DNA from: Microbacterium sp. AG238
GTDB lineage: Bacteria; Actinomycetota; Actinomycetes; Actinomycetales; Microbacteriaceae
Direction of reading: 5' to 3'
Length of the DNA stretch: 64,000 nt
Assembly (NCBI RefSeq): GCF_003610405.1
Contig: NZ_RAQC01000001.1
Span: 1,674,001-1,738,000, forward strand
Each line of letters begins with the position of its first letter. Within the stretch, counting starts at the first letter, position 1. A model generated the notes under the pieces. The model saw nothing but the letters and a program-made list of their open reading frames with translations. It was not told the origin of the DNA and made no database searches. A program made the position numbers and the translations under genes. Positions 1-9,532 of this stretch are shown in pieces.

Positions 1-1553
<1,553 letters not shown>

Positions 1554-1556
1554 TCA

Positions 1557-1585
1557 ACTGTACTCGCGCACCGAAACCATGTCAA
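1557..1585 (-). promoter_or_regulatory. dnaK promoter, near-consensus sigma70 type
   Basis: On the minus strand TTGACA (1585-1580) is followed after exactly 17 bp by TACAGT (1562-1557), about 70 bp before the dnaK ATG. An 8-bp perfect inverted repeat, GACTCAAC at 1551-1558 and GTTGAGTC at 1591-1598, brackets the promoter, with one arm overlapping the -10. This is consistent with repressor binding over the promoter. Confidence 0.85.
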
Positions 1586-1590
1586 GAGAA

Positions 1591-1611
1591 GTTGAGTCAG
1601 GTCGTATCAAG
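1591..1611. promoter_or_regulatory. HAIR-like operator for HspR
   Basis: The sequence reads GTTGAGT, 7 bp, TATCAAG. The actinobacterial HAIR consensus bound by HspR is CTTGAGT-N7-ACTCAAG, so 11 of 14 defined positions match with the correct spacer. It lies just upstream of the dnaK -35 box, the expected location for HspR repression relieved by heat shock. HspR itself is not in the window, so the regulator is inferred. Confidence 0.75.
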
Positions 1612-1812
1612 TTCATTGTCGGATGGCGAGGTGCATGACGTCCACCTGAGCCAATTCTGAGCAACCCTGAGGCACGATCATCGGATCCTCTCAGCGGCGC
1701 GCTATATGTTGAGTCCACTCATGACAAGAAGCGTGAACCCGAACTCGCCTCTCGTCGACTCCGAGCCCGTGATGGGCGGTCGTCGAGCGTTCCCGCGTGC
1801 CCGGAGGCACCC

Positions 1813-2532
1813 GTGACGCGCAGCGCCGTCGTCATCGAGGATGACGACGACCTCCGCAGCCTGCTCAGCCAGACCCTCGAGCAGCACGGCTTCGCCGTCC
1901 ACGCCTTCCCCGACGGCCCCGCCGGAGTCGACGCCGTCCGCCACCTGCGTCCGGACCTGACGACCGTCGACGTCAAGCTCGACGGCATCGACGGTTTCGA
2001 GGCGGTTCGCCGCATCCGGGCCTTCCACGACGGATACGTGCTCATCATCAGCGCCGTCGACGACGAGACCGCGACGGTCGAGGGCTTCCGCAGCGGAGCC
2101 GACGACTACGTCATCAAGCCCTGGCGCCCCTACGAGCTGCGCGCCCGCATCGACGCCCTGATGCGGCGCCCCCGCACCCTCCAGTCACCCGAGAACGTGT
2201 CGGGTGGCTGGCTCGAAGCAGGTGGTTTGCGGCTGAGCCCCGGATCGCGCCGCGTCGAACTCGACGGCCGCGCCCTCGATCTGACCCGTTCCGAGTTCGA
2301 CGTCCTGCAGGCGCTGATGCAGCGCCCCGGTGACGTCGTCGAGAAGGCGTGGATCGCGCTCATGCTGCGCCGTCAGAGCGGTGTCCATGGCGAACACGTC
2401 AGCCCCCACGACCTCCACGCGGTCGAGGTGCACCTGATGAACCTGCGCCGCAAGCTCGGCGACGACGGACGCACCGGCCGCTGGATCGAGACGGTGCGCG
2501 GCATCGGCTACCGGTTCGCGCGTCGCGACTGA
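1813..2532 (+). CDS. OmpR/PhoB-family response regulator (orphan)
   Basis: Two-component response regulator of 239 aa with a GTG start. The receiver domain (about 1-120) has the acidic cluster EDDDD at 9-13, the phospho-acceptor D53 and the conserved Lys in VIKPW near 102. A winged-helix DNA-binding domain follows (about 135-237) and ends in the typical RGIGYRF wing. No histidine kinase lies next to it, so its partner must be encoded elsewhere. The gene is divergent from dnaK across a 328-bp gap that holds the dnaK control region and no other gene that I can see. Its target genes are unknown. Confidence 0.92.
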   Translation: MTRSAVVIEDDDDLRSLLSQTLEQHGFAVHAFPDGPAGVDAVRHLRPDLTTVDVKLDGIDGFEAVRRIRAFHDGYVLIISAVDDETATVEGFRSGADDYVIKPWRPYELRARIDALMRRPRTLQSPENVSGGWLEAGGLRLSPGSRRVELDGRALDLTRSEFDVLQALMQRPGDVVEKAWIALMLRRQSGVHGEHVSPHDLHAVEVHLMNLRRKLGDDGRTGRWIETVRGIGYRFARRD

Positions 2533-2633
2533 AAAGCGCCCCACCCCGTTCGGCTGCGGATACGCTGACCCCGTCGCGAAGATGCGACGCGCCGCCGACG
2601 GGCGGCACCGAGTGTTCACGGAGAGGTCGTAGC

Positions 2634-4100
2634 GTGCCCGGCATGTCACCCGAGACCGATCCGCCCGGCGGAGGCCGCAGCCCGAAGGCATCCGCGCCGG
2701 GGGTTCCCACGCCCCCCACCGCCGCCGACACGCAGGCCCTCGGGCGCATCGCCGCCATGCAGACCCGCGATGTCGACGAGCAGCCCGTCCCCCGGAAGAC
2801 CGTTGTGTCGTGGGCACTGTGGGACTGGGCGACGCAGCCGTTCAACTCCGTCATCCTCACCTTCGTCTTCGCGTCGCTGTTCCTCGTCTCCGATTCGTTC
2901 CTGCCCGCCGACATCGCCGCGCTGCCCGACTCCGACCCGATCAAGGAAGCAGCCCTCGCCGAGCTGGCGAGCGGGTACGGCGTCGCCTCGACGGCTGCCG
3001 GCATCCTGATCCTGCTCCTCGCGCCGGTGCTGGGGCAGACCGCCGACCGATCGGGCCGGAAGAAGCGGTGGCTCGGCGTGTTCACCGTCGTCCTCGCGCT
3101 GCTGCAGTTCGCGCTGTTCTTCACCTTCGCCGACCCGGCGTACTTCTGGTACGGCGCGATCGTCCTCTCGCTCGGCGCCGTCGTCTCCGAAATCGCGGGC
3201 GTCAACTACAACGCCATGCTCGTCGAGGTGTCGACGCCTCGCACGATCGGCCGGGTCAGCGGCCTGGGCTGGGGCCTCGGGTACATCGGCGGCATCGTCG
3301 CGCTCACCCTCGTGGTCGTGCTCACCTTCGCCGACTGGTTCGGGATGGACACGAGCAACGGTCTGGCCTACCGGCTCATCGCCGTGGGATGCGGGGTCTG
3401 GACGATCGTCTTCGCCATCCCGCTGATGCTGAACGTCCCCGAGCGCTCCGCACCGCACAGCACGGAGAAGGTCGGCTTCTTCGCGGCGTACGCCCACCTG
3501 GTCGCCGACATCGCTCGCCTGTATCGCACCGAGCGCCCCACGTTCTGGTTCCTTCTGGCGAGCGCGGTCTATCGCGACGGCCTCGCGGGCGTCTTCGCCT
3601 TCGGCGGGGTGCTGGCTGCCCGCGCGTTCGGATTCTCGCCGACGGAGGTCATGGTCTTCGGCATCGCCGCGAACCTCGTCGCCGGCGCGTCCACCATCAT
3701 CGCGGGACGCTTCGACGACCGTTTCGGAGCGCGAGCCGTGATCATCGCGACCCTCTCGGGGCTCATCGCGGTCGCCGTGCTGCTGTTCGTGCTGCAGGAC
3801 GCCGGATCGATCGTGTTCTGGATCGCCGGGCTCATCCTCTCGGGATGCGTGGGACCCGCACAGGCGGCGAGCCGCTCACTGCTCGCGCGCGTCACGCCTC
3901 CGGGCATGCAGGGTGAGATCTTCGGCCTCTACGCCACGACGGGGCGCGTCGCGAGCTTCCTCTCCCCCGCCATGTGGGCGCTGTTCATCGCCTGGTTCGG
4001 CAGCATCATCTGGGGCGTGCTGGGCATCGCCGTGGTGCTGCTTCTCGGGCTCGTGCTGCTGCTCTTCGTGCGCCTGCCGAAGCAGGCCGGCATCCGCTGA
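2634..4100 (+). CDS. MFS transporter, Atg22/UMF1-like
   Basis: Membrane carrier of 488 aa. A hydrophilic N-terminus of about 50 residues is followed by WALWDWATQPFNSVIL, typical of the Atg22-like MFS group, and about 12 hydrophobic segments. The cytoplasmic loop 2-3 signature appears as QTADRSGRKKRW, with a second copy-like motif GRFDDRFGAR. GTG at 2634 is chosen because GGAGAGG sits 7 nt upstream; ATG at 2643 is an alternative. Substrate is unknown; fungal Atg22 exports vacuolar amino acids, but this does not transfer safely to bacteria. Confidence 0.85.
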   Translation: MPGMSPETDPPGGGRSPKASAPGVPTPPTAADTQALGRIAAMQTRDVDEQPVPRKTVVSWALWDWATQPFNSVILTFVFASLFLVSDSFLPADIAALPDSDPIKEAALAELASGYGVASTAAGILILLLAPVLGQTADRSGRKKRWLGVFTVVLALLQFALFFTFADPAYFWYGAIVLSLGAVVSEIAGVNYNAMLVEVSTPRTIGRVSGLGWGLGYIGGIVALTLVVVLTFADWFGMDTSNGLAYRLIAVGCGVWTIVFAIPLMLNVPERSAPHSTEKVGFFAAYAHLVADIARLYRTERPTFWFLLASAVYRDGLAGVFAFGGVLAARAFGFSPTEVMVFGIAANLVAGASTIIAGRFDDRFGARAVIIATLSGLIAVAVLLFVLQDAGSIVFWIAGLILSGCVGPAQAASRSLLARVTPPGMQGEIFGLYATTGRVASFLSPAMWALFIAWFGSIIWGVLGIAVVLLLGLVLLLFVRLPKQAGIR

Positions 4101-4106
4101 CCGGCT

Positions 4107-4553
4107 TCAGGCGGAACGCCGCATGGGGACGTGCGGGATGTCGTCCTCCGAGAACTCCGGCCCGCTGATCGCGAATCCGAACCGCCCGTACCAGTCGGCG
4201 AGGTGCTTCTGCGCGTCGAGGTCGATCGCCGCGCCGGGCCACCGCTCGCCGGCGCGCTCGACCGCCGCGCGCATGAGCTGGGCCGACAGGCCACGGCCGC
4301 GGGCCTCCGCGGCGGTGGCGACGCGTCCGATGCGGGCGTTGCCCGAGGCATCGCGCAGCAGCCGGAGCGTCGCCAGAACCCGTCCGTCGTCTTCGATCCA
4401 GAAGAGCTCGGTGTCGGGCTCGAGGTCTCGGCCGTCGAGCTCGGGGTAGGCCGCGGCCTGCTCGACGACGAAGACGCTGACGCGCAGCCAGAGCAGACGG
4501 TAGAGGGTCTCGGCGGGAACATCGGTCAGACGGGCGGAGGACACCGGAGGCAT
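4107..4553 (-). CDS. GNAT acetyltransferase, ElaA-like
   Basis: 148-aa GCN5-related N-acetyltransferase. The early LYRLLWLRVSVFVVEQ segment with PELDGRD resembles the ElaA subgroup. The acetyl-CoA binding motif A appears as IGRVATAAEARGRGLSAQLM, and the C-terminal part has LADWYGRFGF. Start ATG 4553 is supported by a TACGCT box ending 6 nt upstream, which suggests a leaderless transcript. It converges with the MFS gene with a 6-bp gap. Acceptor substrate is unknown. Confidence 0.85.
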   Translation of the reverse strand: MPPVSSARLTDVPAETLYRLLWLRVSVFVVEQAAAYPELDGRDLEPDTELFWIEDDGRVLATLRLLRDASGNARIGRVATAAEARGRGLSAQLMRAAVERAGERWPGAAIDLDAQKHLADWYGRFGFAISGPEFSEDDIPHVPMRRSA

Positions 4554-4568
4554 CCGCCCAGCGTACGA

Positions 4569-4602
4569 CGAAGGCGCCGGGCGGTCGGGCCCGGCGCCTT
4601 CG
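4569..4602 (-). terminator. Rho-independent-type terminator after the BCCT gene
   Basis: A perfect 14-bp GC-rich stem (4569-4582 with 4589-4602) closes a 6-nt loop between the BCCT stop codon and the acetyltransferase promoter. No strong T-run follows, as is usual in high-GC actinobacteria. Confidence 0.75.
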
Positions 4603-4623
4603 CGGCGATCGACGATGTCCGCG

Positions 4624-6291
4624 TCAGCCGCGCCTGCCGACGATCCACGGGAAGCGCACTCCCCGCTCGTTCGGCTCCTCGACCTCGAGGCCGTAGTGGT
4701 CGCCGATGCGTTCGATGAACTGGGCCCGCTCCGCACGGGCGTACGCGCGGCGCTCGCGTTGGAAGGCCAGCACCGTCGACCAGCACATCAGGAGCATGAC
4801 GATCGAGAAGGGCAGCGCGATGAGAATCGCCGCGGTCTGCAGAGCCTGCAGGCCACCGGCGAGCAGGAGTGCGCTCGCGAGGGCGGCGGTGATGACGACG
4901 AAGAACACACGCACCCAGCGCGGCGGCTCGGGGTTGCCGCCCGTGGCGATCATGCCCATGACGAGGGCGCCCGAGTCGGCCGAGGTGATGAAGAACACGG
5001 CGATCAGGACGATGGCGCCGATCGTCAGCACGCCACCGGCCGGCAGCCCCTCGAGAAGCTGGAACAGCGCCCCCTGCAGGTTCACCGAACCATCGGCGGC
5101 GAGCATCGACCCGGGCTGTTCGAGCTCTCGGTACAGCGCCGAGCCGCCGAGGACGGCGAACCACAGGATGCCGATCAGGGTCGGCACCAGCAGCACGCCC
5201 GCGACGAACTGGCGAACCGTGCGCCCCTTGCTGACGCGCGCGATGAAGATGCCGACGAAGGGCGCCCACGAGATCCACCAGCCCCAGTAGAACGACGTCC
5301 ACTGCGCCTGCCAGGCCTCGCCCGCCGCCCCCTGGAGAGCGCTGACGGTGAAGGAGAGGCCGATGAAGTCCTGGATGTACGCACCGATCGACTGCACCCA
5401 CTCTCGCAGGAGGAACTGCGTCGGCCCGGCGAAGAGGAGGAAAAGAAGCAGCAGGCCGGCGACGATGAGGTTGAAGTTGGAGAGCCACTTCATCCCCTTC
5501 GTCACTCCCGACAGCACCGAGAACAGGACGAAGACGGAGACGATCGCGATGAGCCCGATGAGCATCGCGTCGTTCATGGGAGGGAGGCCGATGAACTCGA
5601 GGCCCGAGCCCATCTGCATGACACCGAGTCCGAGCGAGGTTGCGACACCGAACAGGGTGCCGACGAGGGCGACCGCGTCGATCACGTTGCCCGCGGCCCC
5701 ACGCACACGATTGCCCAGCAGCGGCTCGAGCGCCCAACGGATCGAGATCGGCCGGCGACGGCGGTGGATCGCGTACGCGAGCGCGAGCCCGACGACCACG
5801 TACATCGCCCAGGCGTGCACACCCCAGTGCAGGTACGTCTGCGTCAGCGCTCCCTGAGCCAGCTGCTGCTCGGTGCCGGTCACCCCGGGTCGCGGGTCGA
5901 CGAAGTGGCTGAGCGGCTCGCTCACGCCGTAGAAGACGAGTCCGATACCCATGCCCGCCGCGAAGAGGAGCGAGAACCACGAGCCGGTCGAGAACTCGGG
6001 CTCGTCGTCGTCGCGTCCGAGCTTGATGTCACCGAAACGACTGAAGCCGACGAAGATCGCGAAGCCGACGAAGAAGGCCGCGATGAGGACGTAGTACCAG
6101 TTGAACGAGTCGACGATCGACGTCTGGATGGCGCCGAAGAACGACTCGGCCGTGGTGGGGAAGATGATCGCGAAGGCGCTGAAGCCGACGATCACGACCG
6201 CGGCGGGCCAGAACACCCAACGGGCGATCGTGCCCGGGGTGGACACCGCGGCTATGCGTTCTGCGGGAGAGGGCTGATTCTCGGTGCTCAC
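4624..6291 (-). CDS. BCCT-family transporter (betaine/choline/carnitine type)
   Basis: Secondary transporter of 555 aa with about 12 membrane segments, probably Na+-coupled uptake of a quaternary ammonium osmolyte such as glycine betaine. The family signature WGWWISWAPFVGIFIAR and the following SKGRTVRQFV loop are present around residue 335, and GMGIGLVFYGVSEP carries the glycine-rich stretch of TM3. GTG at 6291 is the only reasonable start. A TATCCT box about 14 nt upstream may be its -10. The short C-terminal tail gives no sign of the long osmosensing tail of BetP. Confidence 0.92.
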   Translation of the reverse strand: MSTENQPSPAERIAAVSTPGTIARWVFWPAAVVIVGFSAFAIIFPTTAESFFGAIQTSIVDSFNWYYVLIAAFFVGFAIFVGFSRFGDIKLGRDDDEPEFSTGSWFSLLFAAGMGIGLVFYGVSEPLSHFVDPRPGVTGTEQQLAQGALTQTYLHWGVHAWAMYVVVGLALAYAIHRRRRPISIRWALEPLLGNRVRGAAGNVIDAVALVGTLFGVATSLGLGVMQMGSGLEFIGLPPMNDAMLIGLIAIVSVFVLFSVLSGVTKGMKWLSNFNLIVAGLLLLFLLFAGPTQFLLREWVQSIGAYIQDFIGLSFTVSALQGAAGEAWQAQWTSFYWGWWISWAPFVGIFIARVSKGRTVRQFVAGVLLVPTLIGILWFAVLGGSALYRELEQPGSMLAADGSVNLQGALFQLLEGLPAGGVLTIGAIVLIAVFFITSADSGALVMGMIATGGNPEPPRWVRVFFVVITAALASALLLAGGLQALQTAAILIALPFSIVMLLMCWSTVLAFQRERRAYARAERAQFIERIGDHYGLEVEEPNERGVRFPWIVGRRG

Positions 6292-6369
6292 CGAACCAGG
6301 GTGGCAGGATACCGGCGCGACGCAAAGTGGAGAAGCCCAGTTGCCTGCATCCGCGACAGCGGGTATGGC

Positions 6370-6894
6370 TCAGCCGCGCGGCCAGGCGTCGGCGAGTTTG
6401 GTGAGCAGTCGGGCCAGTTCGGCGCGCTCGTCGTCGGTGAATCCGTCCAGCGCGCTGCCCAGGGCCGCGCGACGTTCACCCCGCACGCTGCGCGCGAATC
6501 CACGCCCCTCGTCGGTCAGTGCGATGCGGGTGCGGCGGGCGTCGTCGGGGTCGGCCTCCCGACGCACCAGGTCGAGCTCGACGGCCTGCTGCACCAGCCG
6601 GGAGGCCCGCGGCTGGTCGACACCGATCGCCTCACCGATCTCGCTGACGCTGAGCGGGTGGGATGCCGCGGCGAGCGCCTCGAGCATGCGCAGGCGTGCG
6701 AGGCCCGCCATCCTCCCGCGTCCGTCGGCGAACGGACCCCCGCGATGTCCGTGCGGGCCGTGCCCGGCGTGGCCGCCGAACGGCCCCTGCGCGTGCGCTG
6801 CGTGCTGCGGACCGGGCCCGGGACGCCGCAGCCCGCGCAGACGCCCCAACGCGTCGGCGATGGCATCGATCTGCGGGTCGTCGGCAGCCGTCAT
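6370..6894 (-). CDS. MarR-family regulator with His/Gly-rich insert
   Basis: 174-aa winged-helix regulator. A helical N-terminus is followed by an insert rich in His, Gly and Pro (about residues 35-60, including GHAGHGPHGHRGG). The MarR core then runs from about residue 65 (RLRMLEALAA, LSVSEIGEAIGVDQPRASRLVQ, and the wing DPDDARRTRIALT). ATG 6894 is chosen over in-frame ATGs 15-27 nt upstream because the family begins near here, but the start is not certain. Divergent from another MarR-like gene across a palindrome-rich spacer. The His-rich insert suggests metal or haem sensing; that is inference. Confidence 0.85.
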   Translation of the reverse strand: MTAADDPQIDAIADALGRLRGLRRPGPGPQHAAHAQGPFGGHAGHGPHGHRGGPFADGRGRMAGLARLRMLEALAAASHPLSVSEIGEAIGVDQPRASRLVQQAVELDLVRREADPDDARRTRIALTDEGRGFARSVRGERRAALGSALDGFTDDERAELARLLTKLADAWPRG

Positions 6895-6914
6895 GGTTCG
6901 AGAATACATGCGAC

Positions 6915-6943
6915 TTGACATGGACCGGACTGCATGTCATAGT
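6915..6943 (+). promoter_or_regulatory. Promoter for the rightward MarR-like gene
   Basis: TTGACA at 6915-6920 and CATAGT at 6938-6943 are separated by 17 bp and point toward the gene starting at 7006. The -10 overlaps the inverted repeat at 6935-6957, so a bound dimer would block it. Confidence 0.6.
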
Positions 6944-6957
6944 GCATATACATGACA
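6935..6957. promoter_or_regulatory. Putative MarR-type operator
   Basis: Inverted repeat TGTCAT-N11-ATGACA in an unusually AT-rich divergent spacer, with a further half-site ATGACAT starting at 6959. It overlaps the -10 of the rightward promoter. It probably serves autoregulation by one or both flanking regulators. Confidence 0.6.
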
Positions 6958-7005
6958 CATGACATACATAACGGGTCGGATGCGCCGGCCCGCGAAGGGA
7001 ACACC

Positions 7006-7602
7006 ATGAACAACCACGACAACACCCCCGAGACACGCGACACCCGATCGCGGTCGCTGGCCTTCTGGATGCGCGCCGCCGGAGCGGCACTCGCCACCGA
7101 GATGAATCGGACGCTGGCCGCCGAGGGGCTCGACCGCCGAGACTGGGCCGTACTCGATGTCCTCGCGGGCGAGCGCGACATCCCCGGCCTCGCCGAGCGC
7201 GTTCAGCGCGGCGGGAAGCGCGTCCGGTCGCTTGCGGCTCGCGGCTGGGCCGCCGAGCGCGACGGCGCCTGGACCATCACCGAGGAGGGCCGTCGCGAGC
7301 GCGACCGCATCCATGGGCTCGTCACGGGCGTCCGCGATCGCGTGCGGGGCGCCGTGTCGGATGACGACTACGCCACGACGGTCGCTTCGCTCGAGGCGAT
7401 CGCTCGCGAGCTGGGTTGGGACGAGAGCGGACCACGCCGATTCGGCCCCCGGGGCCACCGCGGCTTCGGTCACCGCTTCGGCCACGACCACCGCGTCGGC
7501 CACGGCCGGGGCCCTCGCTGCGGCGAGCAGCCCCACCACGGCGAGCACGCGTTCGAGCGCGGCTTCACCGCCGGCTTCGCGGCCGGGCGCGACGCCGCCT
7601 GA
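7006..7602 (+). CDS. MarR-like winged-helix protein with His-rich C-terminus
   Basis: 198 aa. Residues about 12-130 look like a MarR/PadR-type winged helix (FWMRAAGAALATEMNRTL, DWAVLDVLAG, WTITEEGRRERDR). The tail from about 147 is rich in His, Gly and Arg (GHRGFGHRFGHDH, HRVGHGRG, QPHHGEH) and ends FTAGFAAGRDAA. ATG 7006 is chosen because AAGGGA lies 5 nt upstream; the in-frame ATG at 6952 falls inside the operator. The tail could bind transition metals or haem. The HTH is weaker than in the leftward neighbour, so function is less sure. Confidence 0.75.
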   Translation: MNNHDNTPETRDTRSRSLAFWMRAAGAALATEMNRTLAAEGLDRRDWAVLDVLAGERDIPGLAERVQRGGKRVRSLAARGWAAERDGAWTITEEGRRERDRIHGLVTGVRDRVRGAVSDDDYATTVASLEAIARELGWDESGPRRFGPRGHRGFGHRFGHDHRVGHGRGPRCGEQPHHGEHAFERGFTAGFAAGRDAA

Positions 7603-7617
7603 CCCGCGGCAACTCGG

Positions 7618-7654
7618 ATGAGGCCCCCGAGGTTCGACGCCTCGGGGCCCTCAT
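7618..7654. terminator. Bidirectional terminator between convergent genes
   Basis: Stem of 15 bp with one mismatch (7618-7632 and 7640-7654) and a 7-nt loop. It lies between the stop at 7602 and the dcd stop at 7671, so it can serve both strands. Confidence 0.8.
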
Positions 7655-7670
7655 CCGTCCCGGAACCGCG

Positions 7671-8276
7671 TCAGGCGCCGCGCGATCCGGCGTCGATCGT
7701 GCCCACGTCGGTCCGGTGGAAGTTCTGGAACGAGCGCGACGCGGTCGGGCCGCGCTGCCCCTGATAGCGGTTGCCGTACGGGCCGGATCCGTAGGAGTTC
7801 TCACTCGGCGAGCTGAGCTGGAAGAAGCAGAGCTGCCCGATCTTCATCCCCGGCCAGAGCTTGATCGGCAGAGTGGCGACATTGGCGAGTTCGAGCGTCA
7901 CGTGACCCGAGAACCCGGGGTCGATGAAGCCGGCCGTCGAGTGGGTGATCAGGCCCAGCCGCCCGAGAGACGACTTGCCCTCCAGACGTGCGGCGACGTC
8001 GTCGCCGAGGCGCACCTGCTCGTACGTCGATCCGAGCGCGAACTCGCCCGGATGCAGGATGAACGGCTGGTCCGGCTCGACCTCGATCAGACGGGTCAGC
8101 TCGGGCTGATCCTGCGCCGGGTCGATGAAGGGGTACTTGTGGTTGTCGAACAGGCGGAAGTACCGGTCGAGGCGCACGTCGACGCTCGAGGGCTGCACCA
8201 TCGAGGCATCCCAGGGGTCGAGACCGATACGGCCCTGATCGATTCCGGCACGGATGTCGCGATCACTCAGCAGCAC
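7671..8276 (-). CDS. dcd: dCTP deaminase (possibly bifunctional dCTP deaminase/dUTPase)
   Basis: Pyrimidine deoxynucleotide enzyme of 201 aa that makes dUTP, or directly dUMP in the bifunctional actinobacterial form. The trimeric dUTPase fold is evident from [11 protein letters not shown] and [19 protein letters not shown], which carry the nucleotide-binding and catalytic residues. GTG 8276 is preferred over GTG 8282: it yields [13 protein letters not shown], the usual actinobacterial N-terminus, and a TAGGCT box ends exactly 6 nt upstream, indicating a leaderless mRNA. Confidence 0.95.
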   Translation of the reverse strand: MLLSDRDIRAGIDQGRIGLDPWDASMVQPSSVDVRLDRYFRLFDNHKYPFIDPAQDQPELTRLIEVEPDQPFILHPGEFALGSTYEQVRLGDDVAARLEGKSSLGRLGLITHSTAGFIDPGFSGHVTLELANVATLPIKLWPGMKIGQLCFFQLSSPSENSYGSGPYGNRYQGQRGPTASRSFQNFHRTDVGTIDAGSRGA

Positions 8277-8311
8277 GGACACAGCCTAGAGCGCGAGGCC
8301 GGGCGAGGACG

Positions 8312-9325
8312 TCATCCGGCCCGATACCGGGCGGGCGGCGCGGTGGTCTGCCGGGCCACCAGTTTCGTCGGAAGCCGCAGATGCGTGGCCGGCAGCGTCT
8401 CGCCGCGCATGAGGGCCAGCAGCATCTGCACCGCGGCCGCCCCCAGGCGCCCCATCGGCTGTCGCACCGTCGTCAGGGGGACGGGAAGCCTCGTCGCCTC
8501 GGGGATGTCGTCGAATCCGACGATCGACAGGTCGCGGGGAACCTCGAGCCCGAGCTCGGCGGCCACCTGCAGGATGGCGATCGCCGACACGTCGTTCGCC
8601 GCGAAGACAGCGGTGGGCCGATTGGCCGCCGAGAGCATGTCGATCGCGACCTCGCGCACCGTCGCCTCGCGATAGCGCCCCGCCCCGACGTACGTCGCGT
8701 CGAACGGGATGCCGGCGTCGGCGAGCGCGCGACGATATCCGGCGTCGCGCGCGATCGACGACCGCAGGTCGGCGCGTCCCGCGATGTAGCCGATGCGCGT
8801 GTGCCCCATGCCGATGAGGTAGGCCGTCGCCTCACGGGCGCCGCCGTAGCTGTCGCTCTCGACGATGGGCACGTCGGCGGGGCCGGTGTGCGGGTCGATC
8901 GCGACGAGCGGGACGTCGGCACTCGCTTTGACCACCGTGGGTGTGACCATGATCGCGCCGTCGATCAGCGTTCCGCTCAGGCGAGACAGCGACCGCCGCT
9001 CCCACCCCTCCTCGTCGCCCCGCGACCCCGAGTAGGCGAGCAGGTCGTAGCTGGTGTCACGAAGCGCCTCGCCCACGCCCTTGAGGATCTCGGCGCTGAA
9101 CGGCTCGAAATCGGCGACGAGGACGCCGATCACACCCGTCGAGCGCGAGCGCATGCTGCTGGCGATGAGGCTCGACTCGTAACCGAGCTCCGCGACGGCC
9201 GCCATCACGGCATCCACGGTGGCTGTCGCCACGCCGTAGCGCCCATTGACGGCCTTCGACACCGTCGACACCGAGACGCCGGCGCGCTCGGCGACGTCGT
9301 GGATGGTGGGGCGGCGACGGTCCAT
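8312..9325 (-). CDS. LacI-family transcriptional repressor
   Basis: 337 aa. The N-terminal helix-turn-helix (TIHDVAERAGVSVSTVSKAVNG, about 7-28) is a textbook LacI headpiece. It is followed by the hinge region and a periplasmic-binding-like sugar domain (VIGVLVADFEPFSAEI, FAANDVSAIAILQ, SIVGFDDIPEATRLPVPLTTVRQP). It is divergent from a sugar ABC/GH3 operon, and a palindromic operator plus promoter sit in the 207-bp spacer. It therefore almost certainly represses that operon and is released by the transported oligosaccharide or a breakdown product. Confidence 0.95.
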   Translation of the reverse strand: MDRRRPTIHDVAERAGVSVSTVSKAVNGRYGVATATVDAVMAAVAELGYESSLIASSMRSRSTGVIGVLVADFEPFSAEILKGVGEALRDTSYDLLAYSGSRGDEEGWERRSLSRLSGTLIDGAIMVTPTVVKASADVPLVAIDPHTGPADVPIVESDSYGGAREATAYLIGMGHTRIGYIAGRADLRSSIARDAGYRRALADAGIPFDATYVGAGRYREATVREVAIDMLSAANRPTAVFAANDVSAIAILQVAAELGLEVPRDLSIVGFDDIPEATRLPVPLTTVRQPMGRLGAAAVQMLLALMRGETLPATHLRLPTKLVARQTTAPPARYRAG

Positions 9326-9352
9326 GCACGCATGCTAGCCCGAAATGGAAAC

Positions 9353-9366
9353 CGTTTTCGAAAACG
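9353..9366. promoter_or_regulatory. LacI-type operator
   Basis: Perfect 14-bp palindrome CGTTTTCGAAAACG with the central CG typical of LacI/GalR/CebR operators. It ends 1 bp before the -35 box of the sugar operon promoter and 27 bp before the repressor start, so it can control both directions. Confidence 0.85.
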
Positions 9367-9367
9367 T

Positions 9368-9396
9368 TTGACACCTCTTTGTTGCCCGCGCAAACT
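9368..9396 (+). promoter_or_regulatory. Promoter of the sugar ABC/GH3 operon
   Basis: TTGACA at 9368-9373 and CAAACT at 9391-9396, spacer 17 bp, about 137 bp before the binding-protein ATG. The -35 directly abuts the LacI operator. The -10 is a weak match, so the exact start site is uncertain. Confidence 0.6.
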
Positions 9397-9532
9397 TTCG
9401 GTGTCCGACAGCACCAGCGAATGTCCGACGACACCCGAGCATCGCCGCTCGGCGGTTCGAGCAGCCCAGCCCGGGCCCGGCCGCGGCGCGCTCACCGGCA
9501 GATGTCCACTCAACGAAGAGAGAAGGAATCAC

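Noticed and set aside
2349..2633. Upstream extension of the MFS reading frame
   Set aside because: It overlaps the response-regulator gene and has no membrane or signal features; GTG 2634 with a GGAGAGG RBS is the better start.
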